DNA of 64,000 nucleotides from Cordylochernes scorpioides (lineage: Eukaryota; Arthropoda; Arachnida; Pseudoscorpiones; Chernetidae). The position numbers were made by a program, and so were the translations under genes. The stretch covers positions 40,620,164-40,684,163 of the forward strand of contig CP092874.1 of the NCBI GenBank assembly GCA_030710605.1, written 5' to 3'. The notes below the pieces were generated by a model, which saw only the letters and a list, made by a program, of their open reading frames with translations, ran no database searches and was not told where the DNA came from. Shown here in pieces: positions 1 to 12,324 of the stretch. The stretch's first letter is position 1. Every line of letters begins with the position of its first letter.

Positions 1-321
1 AACAAGTACAAAAACCATTAGAATCAAATTGGGTTTTCGAATGTTCAAAAACTGATTTCAATCTCCACTTTCCCCAATCTATGCAACACCGTCGCCAAAA
101 TTTGGGATCTATTGTGATGGGAGATGGAGCCTATTTCAAAGAATGAAATGGTTGCTACAGTAACAATCAACAAAACTCAAAAACTAATGATGGACTGAAA
201 AATAAAATCTGCATTGAAAGAAGATACGTTAAAAGAACTCGAAAAACCTTTAAAAACCTCATAAATAATATCCCTGTAATCTGCATTGCTTCAGGAGATA
301 TGGAAAAGCTCCAGAGTAGTA
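1..321. other. Left edge, unassigned sequence
   Basis: This stretch lies before the first mariner and outside the duplicated block. I see no long ORF, no clear terminal repeat and no RNA gene. The plus strand has a short run of codon-like sequence that might be the eroded 3' end of a transposase, but no diagnostic motif supports it. Confidence 0.3.
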
Positions 322-1645
322 CGAGGTGTGGTCAAAAAGTATCGCGAATTTTGAATTTTCGCGGGTTACGTATATTCGAATTTCGATCTTTTTGTGGCTT
401 TATGTTGCTACTCATGTCTCTTACTTATGCCGACAAGCTCGGCCATTTTGAATGTTCACTTAATTGTTGACAGCTGCTTTGCTTGCAGGTGTTTTGGATC
501 GTCTTCGATTTTTACCTATTAAATAAAATGGATCAAAGAACCTGTATCAAATTTTGTGTGAAAAACAAAATTAAGTGCGCGGATGCATTCCGAATGTTGA
601 CTGTGGCATACGGAGAAGCTACCTTGGACCGAAGCAACGTTTATCGGTGGTACAAAATGTTCTCAGAAGGCCGAGAAGATGTGAACGACGAAGAGCGTGC
701 CGGACGCCCGAGCACTTCAACAACAGACAAAAAAATTATTGAAGTGGAGAAAATGATATTGGCCAATCGTCGAATCACCGTTAGAGAAGTTGCTGAGGAC
801 CTAAACATATCGATTGGCTCGTGCCATTCGATTTTTATCAATGATTTGGGCATGAGACGGGTCGCCGCGAAATTCGTACCAAAATTGCTCAATTGCGACC
901 AAAAACAGCATCGCATGAACATTGCTAATGAGATGTTGGACTCTGTCCGCGACGATCCAAATTTTCTCCAGAGGAACATAACTGGTGACGAAGCGTAGGT
1001 TTATGGTTATGACGTGGAAACCAAAGCTCAATCATTTCAATGGAAGCTGCCGCACGAACCAAGACCGAAAAAAGCGCGCCAAGTTCGGTCGAATGTGAAA
1101 GTTTTGCTGACAGTTTTCTTCGATTGAAGTGGCGTGGTGCATCATGAGTTCTTGCCACAGGGTAGAACGGTCAATAAGGAATATTACTGCAAGTTATGCG
1201 CAATTTGCGCGAAGAAATCAGCCAGAAACGCCCGGATTTGTGGAAGAACAAAAATTGGCTTTTGCACCACGATAACGCCCACTGCTCACACATCGTTGCT
1301 TGTGCGCGACCTTTTGGCCAAAAACAAACACACTAATGATGTCGCAGCCACCGTATTCCCCAGATCTGGCCCCCTGTGACTTTTTCTTGTTCTCTAAACT
1401 GAAGAGGCCCATGAAAGGACGACGTTACGCTACGCTTAACGAGATAAAGACGGCATCGAAGGAGGAGCTGAAAAATAATTTAAAAAATGATTTTTTGAAG
1501 TGCTTCGAAGATTGGAAAAACCGTTGGCACAAGTGTATAATATCTCATGGGGATTACTTTGAAGGGGACAAAATAGGTATTCATAAATAAATAAATAATT
1601 TTTGAAAAAACACAAAAGTCGCGATACTTTTTTGAACACACCTCG
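322..1645 (+). mobile_element. Mariner-family DNA transposon with TIRs and TA target duplication
   Basis: The left end begins CGAGGTGTGGTCAAAAAGTA and the right end is its near-perfect inverse (1617-1645), giving TIRs of about 28 bp. A TA lies directly outside each end (320-321 and 1646-1647), as expected for mariner target-site duplication. The total of 1324 bp is normal for a mariner. Both ends are present, so the element may still be mobilised in trans, but its own transposase is broken. It lies outside the duplicated block and so occurs once in the window. I cannot name the subfamily. Confidence 0.9.
528..1590 (+). pseudogene. Mariner transposase, inactivated
   Basis: The likely start is ATG 528, which opens a typical mariner N-terminus. 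The paired helix-turn-helix region includes a WYKMFSEGRE segment followed by the GRPST linker that precedes the catalytic domain in mariners. The reading frame is open to about 998. The conserved Trp of the first catalytic block (GDEAW) is replaced by an amber stop at 996-998. Coding similarity continues in shifted frames: the second catalytic Asp lies in an HHDNA-like stretch near 1268. The last block YSPDLAPCDFFLF in the ORF ending at 1590 carries the third Asp of the D,D34D triad. The C-terminus looks complete. At least one stop and more than one frameshift make it non-functional as read. In an intact relative this nuclear enzyme cuts and pastes DNA at the TIRs. Confidence 0.88.
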
Positions 1646-1647
1646 TA

Positions 1648-2338
1648 TTCATCGTCATGTTATTCAAATTATCTACTTCAAGTAATAAGGTTTTCTGAGA
1701 TATCGCGGTGAAAGAATATTGAAAGATTCTGACATATAAAAGGTAAACCCTTTGATCAGTTTATCCTCCAGATTGCTTTGTCAATTAGAGTTGATTAAAT
1801 TATCCATTTTACAAGTTTATAAGCAATACATTCCGATAAAATAGAAATATATGGAATGTAATGATATACAAAAAAAGCTTCAGAACTGTTTTTAATACTC
1901 CACGAGCAATGCCTTTTCAACATTTTCTATATTGGCAAACGTTACTTAGTACGGTTTACACACATAAAAAATAACAACTAGGGCCTAAATTAAAGGTAAC
2001 TTAACACACAGAAAAGCGTACAGTAAAGAGTACAACAACAACAAAAAGGACGTAAATAAAAACTTACGATTTTTTATATGTATAAAAACAGTACTTATCT
2101 TTTATTGAAGGGTTGATAAAGAGCGGAACGGGGTTACACAGGTATGCCAGGAGATCACCAGAAACAGAGAACGTCTCCACAAAACTCACTCCAGGAAGAG
2201 TCCTCGCATACGTATAGTCACCCTTTATATACAAACATGGCCACATATCTACAAACAGAAGGCGTGGGAGATTAGTTCGTTAATCCGTACAAATAAGCAA
2301 TAAACTTTCCACCTAACTGATAAGCTTGAACTGATTAT
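1648..2338. other. AT-rich spacer before the duplicated block
   Basis: Unique AT-rich sequence between the mariner and the point where copy 2 begins to match. Short minus-strand ORFs at 2064-2461 have no recognisable motif and the composition of random AT-rich DNA. I see no gene here. Confidence 0.4.
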
Positions 2339-2587
2339 ATTATCAAATAAATTGGACAATATTATAATAATTGCAGATATTAGAAATTGTATAAAATAAA
2401 TAAGAAACAATTCAAATAAAACTATTTTTTTACAGCAATTAGAAGAATACTGCATTTCCATCGAGAAAAATAATAGGAAACTAATGACGGCAATGTGAAT
2501 GAGGTCGCTACAGGGAACTGATTACTATATTATCTAGTATATCAGACGATTACTTGGGATATGTAATACTGATAAATAATAAATAAT

Positions 2588-2928
2588 GCAACAGGTTTCT
2601 GGATACGAGTTTTTTTTCTTTTTTATTAATTCAATCTCGAGCTTTCGGGAATCTCTGCCCTTCTACTGGAGTACATAACGGAGTTTGTTAATATTCGTTT
2701 TATCTACTTCTGTAGAACAAAAATGATTTGTAAAATAATAATTTAAAAAGTTATAAATTTAGTTAGAAATATATGAATAGTAAACCATTTGTCAGATCTG
2801 TTAACAAGGGAATGCCTTTCAGGTCCCTGGTCTTCAGGTCTCTACTCCTGTAGAAGGGCAGAGATACCCGAAAGCTCGTAATTGCATTAAAAATAATGAA
2901 AAGAAACACATCTCCAGAAACCTGTTGT
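2588..2928. repeat. Inverted repeat with Penelope-like termini (copy 1)
   Basis: The left arm (2588-2673) and right arm (2843-2928) are imperfect inverse copies of about 86 bp around a 169-bp spacer. Each arm runs from an ACAGG(T)TTCTGGA-type end, through an A/T-rich stretch, to a hammerhead-like motif that ends in CGAAAGCTCG. Penelope-like retroelements are known to carry hammerhead ribozymes in their terminal repeats and often leave inverted, truncated ends. No reverse transcriptase or GIY-YIG domain lies between the arms, so this is a remnant. The family assignment is inference from the motif. Confidence 0.6.
2845..2878 (+). ncRNA. Degenerate hammerhead-ribozyme-like motif
   Basis: The order is CTC, CTGTAGA, a short hairpin (GGG, seven-base loop, CCC), GAAA, then GCTCG. 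This is the order of a type I hammerhead core (CUGANGA, stem II, GAAA). The first box has T where the invariant A6 should be, so the copy is probably inactive. An inverse copy lies at 2636-2672, and the alleles lie at 33753-33786 and about 33545-33580. The same frame with different, still paired, stem bases recurs at 32652, 58640 and 62584. Confidence 0.45.
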
Positions 2929-4113
2929 ATTATTTAAATTATATCCAGTATATTTATAACAAATGAGATATGTAATACTGTCATATTTGCATACTTAATA
3001 TACTATATTTGCAGCTACGTTTTTGCATATCTAAATTGATTGCGCATATGCATTTACAACACACATACCCACACCAAAGATAATATGAAGTTTATAAGAA
3101 AAACTAAAATATATATAATTAAGAATAATTGTTCATTTTTTTGATGGCTCAAGAAAGGAGAAAATTTCATATAAAAGCATAATATAAATCTCTAAAAAAA
3201 GCTCTACTGAGTAACGGAATTTGATGTGTAAGGGATTTTAGGCTAAAATTGAATATTTTATAAGGCGCCAAAATTGGATTTTGGTTTGGTCAAAATGCAG
3301 CGTCGTCTGTTTCAGCCCGAGTTTTAAAACATTTGTTTGGATTGGAAAAATATGGGGAAAATGTATTAATATATTTGTAGTAATCTCTCTATATATATTT
3401 TAATTTAAATTTCGTAGAAAAAATATTGTGCGTGGGAATATATTAATTAGAGACTTTTAATATTTTCGTCTGCTCCTTACCGCCAATTTAGTATTAATAA
3501 CAAGACTACATGTTAGTCTTAAAATATTAGGCCAGATGAAATAGAATATTTTTGTTTTAAAAAAGACAAAATCGATATAATTTTTTATTGAAATGGAACT
3601 CTTTAGAACATAATTGAAAGTATTCAATGAACTTTATTCATTGTGTGTGTGCAAGCTGATCAAATAAAATTGAAAAAAATAGACGGAAGGAAATTGATCT
3701 ATAAAAAGTGGACCGAATGAAATCCAGGATAAGCTTTCGATTACATTCTTGTACTAAAGAAGGGCGCTCTTTCGTCCTTGGGAGAAGAAATCGCTCCATA
3801 AGGTGGAAGAGCCAAATTTATTTGGGCCAACGGCATAGACGGAAGAAGACATTGGCAAACCACTTCTGTATCAAGCACTGCTGAATCAAATTGAAGATAT
3901 TTGTTCGCATTGTCACCAAAAGTCGAATAAAACTTAATGAACCCTAACAACCACATTAATTATATAAAGTATTGCTATATTGAAGTGCAGTGTCATCGAT
4001 GTACTGAGGTACGCACACTGTTATGGCATGAGCCTATACTGCCGCACCAATTAAAAGTATCTGTGGCATAGGTGCTAATCTGCCTAATTATTTATAAATT
4101 TTATATAATGTTA
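2929..4113. other. AT-rich intergenic stretch
   Basis: No gene or complete repeat is recognised. Near 3240-3300 a less AT-rich patch is conserved in both copies, and a short ORF-like stretch on the minus strand near 3741-3956 lacks any motif. The equivalent copy 2 interval is 33837-35023. Confidence 0.35.
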
Positions 4114-5451
4114 CGAGGGTAAGCTGAAAGTTATCTGTCTGACCCAAAGATGGCATTCCAATCGGTAAAATAATACATTTCCTTCCTGTGCGTACAGGTC
4201 ATTAGTTCATTGGACAAGTTTCAACTTGTTCGCTTAAGTAGTTTGTGCAAACGAGTTTTTGCAGTATACGTCTTGTGTGCGTTTAATTAAATGATAAACT
4301 TGGATAGCGTGCAGTTATTAAATTCTTCGTTTTGGAATCATACGAAGTTGAGAAATATTTACGGAAACTCTGCTCCTTCAATTTCAATCGTTAAAAAGAA
4401 AACAGCTGAATTTAAACGTGATTGCACGGCGCTCGAAGATGACCAAAGTGAAGGACGGCCAAAAACTGCAACCACACCGGAAACTATGAAAATGTGCACA
4501 ATATCGTGTTATTCAATAGGCGACTAAAGGTGTTTGAGATAGATATAGTCGTAGGAATATCAGAAAAAGTGCGAACATCTTGCACGAAGAATTAGGAATG
4601 CGATATCTCTGCATTAGGTGGGAGCCGTATTTACTGAATGCAGATCAAAGCAAATAGGCAAACGACATTCGAGCAATGTATGGACCTATTCAGAAGGATC
4701 CGACCGATTCTATGCGGCGATTTGTCACCATGGATTAATCATGGGTCGACCAATATACGCCAGAACCTTACAGCAGTAGAAGCAGTGGGTTGAAGTCGGT
4801 GGTTCAATGCCAAAGGGAAAGCAAAGTCGATCGTATTTGCCAGAAAGGTCATGGCCAGTGTGTTTTAGGATCCCAAAGGGATCCGATTAATTGATTATCC
4901 GATAAAGACAGAACTATTACAGGTAAATATTGCTCTAAACTTCTTGACCAGCTGGATGTCAAAATTTGGATAAGAGGCCTGGCTTGAGGAAGAAAAAATC
5001 ATCTTTCATCAGGACAACACCCTGTTCGCAAAAGTGTGTTGACAATGGTAAAGGGCGGGATTTGAAGTACGATTTGCTAGGCCATCCCTTCTATTTCTCC
5101 TAATTCAGCACCCTCAGACTTTCGCCTCTTTCCACACCTAAAGAAATCTGTTTCTGGAAAGCGCTTCGCGTCTAATGAAGAAGTTGAGAGGGCCGTAGAT
5201 GAATATTTTAACAGCCTTCCAGACTCTCATTTCCGGGAAGGGATACTGATATTGGAGAGAGAGGGAGAATATGGTTTAACGGGCTAATAACCAAATTGTA
5301 TGATTTTCGAGCCCAAAAATGATATTGGAGAGAGAAACGCCTGAACCAAATTGTGTTAAGTAAAGGGAATTTATGTATAAAAAATATTTTATTTTTAAAC
5401 TGATAATCAGAGTCTTTAATTGTTAGGCCGAGAACTCTCACCTTTCCCTCG
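4114..5451 (+). mobile_element. Second mariner family, decayed (copy 1)
   Basis: The left end CGAGGGTAAGCTGAAAGTTA follows a TA (4112-4113). The inverse of 5425-5451 begins CGAGGGAAAGGTGAGAG, giving imperfect TIRs of about 20 bp. The base pair after the right end is TG rather than TA, so one side of the target duplication is mutated. The length (1338 bp) is normal for a mariner. The TIR and protein differ from those of the element at 322-1645, so this is a separate family. Confidence 0.8.
4291..5287 (+). pseudogene. Mariner transposase remnant (copy 1)
   Basis: The start ATG 4291 begins MINLDSVQLLNSSFW, similar to the N-terminus of the SETMAR-like mariners widespread in arthropods. The segment GRPKTATTPE matches the linker of that group. 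Downstream similarity is broken by several frameshifts. A block reading IFHQDN (near 5004-5025) corresponds to the second catalytic Asp region. The last block near 5090-5120 should hold YSPNSAPSD with the third Asp but is out of frame here. The C-terminal RFASNEEVERAVDEYFNSL stretch (about 5165-5220) is well preserved and the frame ends at 5287. It is dead as read. The allele at 35202-36204 has fewer breaks. Confidence 0.8.
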
Positions 5452-5689
5452 TGTATTGTATGTTATATCTTCATGTTATTAATAAAATAAACGGATTTAA
5501 AAAGCCTACACTGACTTTGTATTGATTTTTAATTGCTCTAGTTCGAGTATGATCGAAGTGTAAGTTTTGCGATCGATCAATGTAAGTGCACCTTAGGTAG
5601 ATAGGTTAAGAAGTACTACTCTAGTGAAATACACTCATAGAGAAAACCTAAGGTAGTTGTACCTTTTAGCATGTATATTCGAATTTAGA

Positions 5690-6350
5690 CAATAGCTCTG
5701 AAGATATTACAGTGACCTTTATCAAATACACACGAGATAACAAAGTGTGAAAAGAATTGCCTTTATCTCCTTTAAAAATATCAGACGATTAGTAACATGA
5801 AATACTTTCCAATTCCTTTTGTTTATGAGTACAGGTGAATTCTGCTCCAAAGAATGGATCAACAGAGTTCAATAGTGGGAGAAAAGAAGCAGATCTTTAT
5901 AGGTCGTTTAAAGGATGAAGAATGGTGGACTTAATATGAAGCTTAGAAAAGATAAAGAACTGAAGATGTTGAAACATTACGCTTCTGGACATCAGAAGCA
6001 CGATAAAAAGAAACTGAAAAATAAAAACACAATGATCTTCATTGAAGGCATGAGATAACCTTGTATGAACGAATTGCCTCTGTCTCCTTAAAAAAAGATG
6101 ACCGGCGACATCAAATCTCCAATACATATATTGGTGGATAAAGAACTGAAGATGGAGGAAACATCACTCCTCTGGGCATCAGAGCCTGCTAAAGAGTAAA
6201 GAAAGTGAAAAGGAAATACACGATGATCTTTATTTATGACACACGAGATAACCAAGTATGAACAAAATTGCCTCTGACTCCTTAAAAAAATAGACCACTG
6301 GTGACAAAAAAATATCCACTACATAGATTGTGGTGGACGATTTCTAATCC
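5690..6350 (+). repeat. Diverged tandem repeat, period about 215 bp (copy 1)
   Basis: Three successive blocks (roughly 5700-5800, 5930-6125 and 6130-6350) share the order: GGTGGAC/GGTGGAT, AAAGAACTGAAGATG, a CATCAGA segment, ACACRATGATCTT, a GAGATAACC segment, ATTGCCTCTG, and CTCCTTAAAAAAA. The first block is incomplete. The blocks differ at many positions, so the array is old. No unit has a long open frame. I do not recognise the family. Confidence 0.6.
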
Positions 6351-7466
6351 AAAAGGGAATCCTGTAAACCTACGGTTTATCTCCAGTTCTTTGCTTAATC
6401 CTCAAGGCACTCATTCCATCTTAGCTGTAAGCTTTCAATAGCCCTCAAATAGAAGGTCTCTTTAAGCTTATATAAAAAGGTCTCTTGCCACCAATATATA
6501 CATAATATATACATATTATATCCATTATATATCAGCTATTTATATGCTGGACTAGGATATTTAGTCAAATATCCTATAGTCTTTATATTATGCAACTTCC
6601 TAATTGCAACACAACTTGCAGGTAAAATAAAATATATCAACCTAAATAAATTCTAGATACAACACTAGATTCATACAAGTAGAATGGTATACAAAACGAT
6701 ATTAATAATAATGTAGTCCATTTAAAGTAGTGAATTGAAGTTAGATTCATTTTATTAATCATTATATTCAGGTAGATAATATCATTATAATATTTATTAT
6801 AAGTTAATATAGAAAAACTCCCACCATAGCTCGTTTAAAATCAATACCAAATATCTCTATAGATACCAGGAAATTTTCCAAATAGTACATTTTTTATAAT
6901 AAAGAGAGATTTATAGTATATAAATATTTTTGTTTGAATATTTTTATTATTTGAAAAAAAAATATATATATATACATTATACTTTAGGAGAATATTCATT
7001 AATAGATCAGAAGTATGGAATATTATACAAAACAGTATACTCATTCTAATCAACATACACAAGCACCTGTAAAAAATCAAGAAATTTGAAATCAATAATA
7101 TTCTAGAGAATTTCTCAAGATGTCTCGAGGGATGTTCTCAAGATTGATCCGTAGCACCATCACTAGATACATACTAGAAGAATATCTTCACAAACAACCA
7201 ATCCCCTATCAGCACACACAACCCTATTTACAAATATCTTAGGTATTTCTTGAGTAAACACTTGGAAAGAGGGAAATATTCAGTAGTTAATACCTTATCC
7301 CAACGACTCCAAATAGCACTACCAATAACAAATATATTTCTTGCAATCAGCAACCACTTTATCAACTCACAGACAATTCATAAATTATAAAAGACTTCGA
7401 ACAAAACAAATCCCAGGAAAATTTTGAAAAATAAAATATTCCATTTGAATTTTTGAAAATATATAT
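6351..7466. other. AT-rich spacer
   Basis: TA-rich sequence without recognisable genes or terminal repeats. It ends in the (AT)n run that forms the left target site of the gypsy element. Copy 2 equivalent: 37261-38381. Confidence 0.35.
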
Positions 7467-7766
7467 TGTCAAGAAGCTTATCCAGATGGGACACCTGTCA
7501 ATCATCCCCGGACCCCGGGGGGGAGACCACAGGTGTGAGGAGTTCTCGGAATCTTTTCTGCAAATAAGGAAAACGGGACGCCTCGGTGGTTGGCGACGCT
7601 CATTATTATTATCTTTACCTTGGGAGAAGTTGTATTATTATCTGACCGTCTCTCTCCCTATAAATACCTCTTGTAGATAATTTTATTGGAGAGCTAGAAG
7701 GTAAATACCCTTTATAATAAATTAATTATTCCCAAATTTGCCCTTGCTTTATTTATCTCCGCGACA
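7467..7766 (+). repeat. 5' LTR of gypsy element (copy 1)
   Basis: 300 bp, TG...CA. It contains a TATAAATA box (7659-7666) and an AATAAA-type signal (TAATAAATTAATTA) about 40 bp before its end. An inverted ACACCTG ... CAGGTGT pair lies near its start. Confidence 0.9.
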
Positions 7767-7769
7767 TAT

Positions 7770-7787
7770 TTTGGCGGAGACGCTGGG
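7770..7787 (+). promoter_or_regulatory. Putative tRNA primer-binding site of gypsy element
   Basis: TTTGGCGGAGACGCTGGG starts four bases after the 5' LTR and holds the TGG complementary to a tRNA 3' CCA end. I cannot name the primer tRNA with confidence. The same sequence follows the copy 2 LTR at about 38685. Confidence 0.6.
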
Positions 7788-7789
7788 TA

Positions 7790-8999
7790 AAGTGACGGAA
7801 CTTCGAAGAAGTCGACGTCTACAGGGACGTGAACCAATTCTTGAACCTTTGACACAAAGAATAAAAAGAAAGACGACCACAGACCTACTGTTAGCGGATC
7901 CTACCTCCCTTGTTAGCGCCAACGAGATCCTTCTACCTTTTCTGGAGATGGAAATATAAACCTTGGACAGTGGTTGAAAGAATACGAGAGAGTGTCGAAG
8001 TACAACAGATTGGACGAGACCATGAAGCTTGCCAAGTCTTTTACTTGAACGGAACTGCTGGAAGGTGGTTTGATAATAACGAAGAATCACTCAACTCGTA
8101 GAGAAGCTTTGAAGCATTCCGCGGTGTTCGGACGGCAGGAGGATTCTGCTCGACGCGCCGAGGAAGTTCTGAAGTCAAGAGCATTGAAGGCCGAGGAATA
8201 CAGCGAGTCATACATCCAGGAGATTCTTAGTCTCTGCCACCAAGTGAACCCTCGCATGGAAGAAGGTGAGATAGTTGCTCACATTATAAAGTGAATTTCG
8301 GAGGATACATACCAGGTATTGGTGGCGAAAGACATACAGACGGTAGATGAGATCCTGAGGTTTTGCCGACATCTGGCAACCGTCAAGTAGCGCAGGATCG
8401 GCCGTACGAAATTCGCCAGGTTGTCAAACGTAATGTCCATTTCGTGTGTTGACGACTCAGACGACTTGGCCGGCTTAATTCGCCTCATCGTTAGAGAAGA
8501 AATTAAAAAGGTCTTCTCAGCACCTGAAGTGGTCAATCCTCTCCGAGAAGTGAACGCCTTGGAACAGACTGTGAGCGAAGAAGTCACCCGTGCTCTCCAA
8601 CCTACCAGACCACAAATCAACGTGGTACAACAACAACCACGCACCCCTATAATATCGACCGACAGACCCAACCCAGGAAGACGGAACAATGGAGAACCTA
8701 CGACGACAAACCTATCTGCTTCCACTGCGGACGACCCGGACATGTCGTCCGTTATTGTAGGGAACGACGGCAGGTCTTCGCTGAAGCCAGGTCAAGGAAT
8801 GGCGGAGAAGGAAGAAATGTTGGATTTTCGAGTCGACCCCCAAGATATGCCGCCGACGAAGACTATGAATCGCCCCAAACCTCGAAGTACTTCTACAGGA
8901 GCTCTTCCCCACATCCAAGCCGCGCAAGGTAGCCAGTCCGAAGACAATCCCAGTCGCCAGCCCTCCGTTTCAGCCGTTCTCCCAAGCCTCAGAATATAA
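7790..8999 (+). pseudogene. gag of gypsy element (copy 1), frameshifted
   Basis: Coding similarity starts soon after the primer site with a basic segment (VTELRRSRRLQGRE). It continues through a capsid-like region in pieces (7910-8101 and 8070-8294), and then the stretch 8421-8999. A CCHC zinc knuckle is encoded near 8720-8760, but in copy 1 it lies out of the main frame because of an indel near 8645. Copy 2 keeps it in frame. Gag would form the cytoplasmic particle that packages the element RNA. Several stops and shifts are shared by both copies. Confidence 0.8.
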
Positions 9000-9089
9000 A
9001 AAAAAAAGTGGAGCGGCTTCTAACGGGGGTGAGGTCGTCATTCAGGAAAATCCACCAGGGTATATCGCCGCTAAATTAAAAGAAAAAAT

Positions 9090-12000
9090 TGTCATGGTCA
9101 AATAAATGGACGCAAAATTAAAGCATTGATGGATTCAGGAGCAGACCTTTCCGTTATTTCGGACAAATTTCGACGCGAATGTGTTCTGAACATTGAAGTT
9201 AATGGTCTGAAGATATCCTTTGAATTCGTTGTTATGGTGGAATGCAGCCATGACATCATATTCGGATGGGGCATCTTCAAATTCACCGAGGCTGTCATTG
9301 ATTGTGGCAGGAATGAACTCCAAGGGGAAACCTCTTTCCTGGAACCTCGAGAGGGGGAAAACCAAAAATTGTTTGCTTCCGACGACTTTGTCATTCCGCC
9401 TAAATCAATAAAGAAGATCAGTGTGATAAACGAAGATATATGTGGTGTTAGAGATGTTTTGTCTCAGCTTCTAAGGACTTATTTTTAAGAAAGGAAGTTC
9501 TTATACCAAACTCATTGGTTACATTTCGACTCGGCTCATTTGGGTGGCGAATGGAGCGTCTTGGCCGCAACTGATTTCATCAGGAATGAATATGTGCACC
9601 ATGGAAAGTTATGAGAGAATGGGAATATCTGCAGTCTTTTTGAATCCAACGATAAGTTACAAGAAAAGCAGCTAAAGTCAGGTGAATGGTCACAGAAGAT
9701 AAACCTTACTCTAGATCCAGGATTGTCTGAAATTCAAAGGTTACCGCTTGTTTCATGCATTGACGAGTTTATTGACATATTTGACTTTGGGAGTACTCCT
9801 ATTAAGCCCATCAGTACTGTGAAGCACAAGATAAACACAGGAGACCACTCTCCTATCAAACAGCGGCCCTATAAAGTAGCATCAAGTGAACGACGACTAA
9901 TTTAAGATGAAGTGAGCAAGGTGATTGAAAATCACATCGTGAAGCCCTCGGAAAGTCCTTGGTCATCTCCAGTTATTCTAGTTCGAAAGAAGATGGGACT
10001 TGGAGATTCTGCGTAGATTATCGTCGATTGAATAAGATAACAAAAAATTATGTTTAGCCGCTGCCACGCATTGACGTACCTTGGACAGTTTAGTCCGCTC
10101 TAGTTACTTCTCCACGATGGATCTTCGGTCCGGGTATTGGCAGATTGAAGTGGAGGAAAAAGACAGGGATAAAACTGCCTTCATCACTCTAGATAGGCTG
10201 TATGAATTCCGAGTAATGCCTTTCGGTCTATGCAACGCTCCAGCAACGTTTGAAAGGATGATAGATAGTGTTCTCGGCAGTCTTAAATGGAACATGTGCC
10301 TTTGCTATCTGGACGACAACGGTAGTTTACGCACCTACCTTTGAGGAGCATCTACGTCTTCTACAACTTGTTTTAAGGTGCATCTAGAAAGCTGGACTAA
10401 GCTTGAACGACAAAACATGTATTTTTGGATCATGGAGGATAAAGATTTTAGGACACCTTGTTGACGCCAATGGAATTCACCCAGATCCAGATAAAGTTGA
10501 AGCCGTCTTTAAATTCCGAGGCCAAGGAATATCTCTGAACTGAGGAGCTTTCTTGGATTATGGTCCTGTTACCGAAGATTTATTGAAAACTTTGCCGACC
10601 AAGCTAGATATTTGCATGACCTACTGAAGACTGAAAAACAATTCTATTGGATGCAGCTCAAGGGAACGCGTTTGAAGTCTTTAAAACAGCTCTAATTTCA
10701 AAGCCTGTCTTGGGACACTTTGATGAATCCGCTGATACCCATCTATACACGGATGCAAGCGAACATGGTATTGGAGCTGTTCTTCTACAAATACAAGGTG
10801 GAAAGGAGCGGCCTATAGCTTATGCATCAAGAAGCTTGACAAAAGGCTGAAAATAACTACTCTATAACAGAAAAAGAATGCCTTGTTGTAGTCTGGTCTA
10901 TTAGCAAATTCCGTTCATATTTGTTTGGTCGACCATTCACGGTTGTCACTGACCATCATTTTCTATGTTGGTTGGTAGGGCAGAAGACTCCTTCTGGCCG
11001 TTTGGCAAGATGGGCGCTGAAGTTGCAAGAATTTGACGTGACCATTATATACAAGAGCGGACGCAAACATAAGGATGCCGATTGTCTGTCAAGGAGCCCG
11101 CTTGAGAACGATCAACCAAGTGCTGTGATGTCACTAACCAACGTTGATATAGATCAGATTAAAGACCCGGATTTAGCTAAAATAATCGATAATTTAAACT
11201 CGGGCTACACCACAAAGAAATTCAGCATCATCGACGGCATCTTATACAAGGAAAAACTATAGAACAACTGGAAGACCCTGGCTTATGATGATTGCTAAGC
11301 ACTTAAGATAGGAAGTTATGGCAGATTTACATAATGCTCCTACAGCTGGGCATTTGGGTTTCGCCCGAACGTATGACAAAGTGAAGAAACGAATCTATTA
11401 GCCTGGCCTTTATAGAACTGTTCGCCAATATGTAAGCCATTGTCGGGAGTGTCAACGAAGAAAGAAATTACCTCGACGTCCGGCTGGACATCTTGTATCC
11501 ATACCGCCCGTAGAAAAGCCATTCTATAAGTCGGGGTTGATCTCCTTCGAAGATTTCCAGTTTCTAAAAATGGAAACCGTTGGATCATTGTGTGCACCGA
11601 TTATATGACAAGGTAATGCCATAACGAAAGCGATTCCAGACGGAAAGGAAATCGAAACAGCTAAGGAAGATGTTATCTTGAAGCATAGAGCTCCTAGAAA
11701 AATGATAACAGATCGCGGAAGAAATTTTCATTTCTCAAGTAATAAAAGAGATCAATGCTCTGTGCGGAATTGTGCACAGATTCACAACGGCCTACCATCC
11801 CCAGACCAACGGCCTGACTGAAAGGTTCAACAAAACTCTCAGAGATATGTTATCCATGTACACAGGTGTTGAGCAGAAGGACTGGAACCAAGTTTTCCCC
11901 TAAGTAACTTTTGCTTACAACACTGCGAAACAGGAGGCGATCGGCTACACCCCGTTCTTTCTTGTCCACGCCCGCGAGGCCGAGACCTATATCGATGCCA

Positions 12001-12310
12001 TACTACCTTACCTACCAGATGAGATCTCTGACGACTACGTTGGAGAACTTGTGACCAGAGCTGAGGAGCGCGTTAACTCTCCCCGATCACGCCTTTCACA
12101 ATTACAGGCGAAAGACCGTAGACTTTACGACCAGAAACATACCAGAAGGATGATCTTGTGTGGGTTTTTACTCCCACCCGAAAAGTAGGACTCTAAGAAA
12201 AGCTACTGAAGAGATACTTTGGTCCCTACAAGGTGACCAAGAAGCTTTCAGAAGTTACGTATGAAGTAGAGCCCGTGGGACCCCGTCTCCCCGATCATCG
12301 CTGTTTTCTC
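9090..12310 (+). pseudogene. pol of gypsy element (copy 1): PR-RT-RH-IN, broken
   Basis: The protease motif LMDSGADLSVIS opens the stretch 9126-9488. Reverse transcriptase begins in the piece 9723-9905 and continues through [10 protein letters not shown] (about 10010) to a YLDD active site near 10305-10316. The frame breaks straight after YLDD because of an extra G that copy 2 lacks. RNase H shows LYTDASEHGIGAVL (about 10745) and ends near ADCLSRSP (about 11090). Integrase has an HHCC-type zinc region (CRECQRRK near 11450) and DRGRNF ... TAYHPQTNGLTERF near 11710-11830. Stops inside RT, between IN blocks (11398) and after VFP (11900) occur in both copies, so the loss is ancestral. Other breaks are private to this copy. 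Confidence 0.88.
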
Positions 12311-12324
12311 TAAAGAGCGAGTAA

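Noticed and set aside
7749-8743. Long minus-strand open frames opposite the gypsy gag (also 38664-39559)
   Set aside because: They are antisense shadows of the element coding strand and show no motif of their own.
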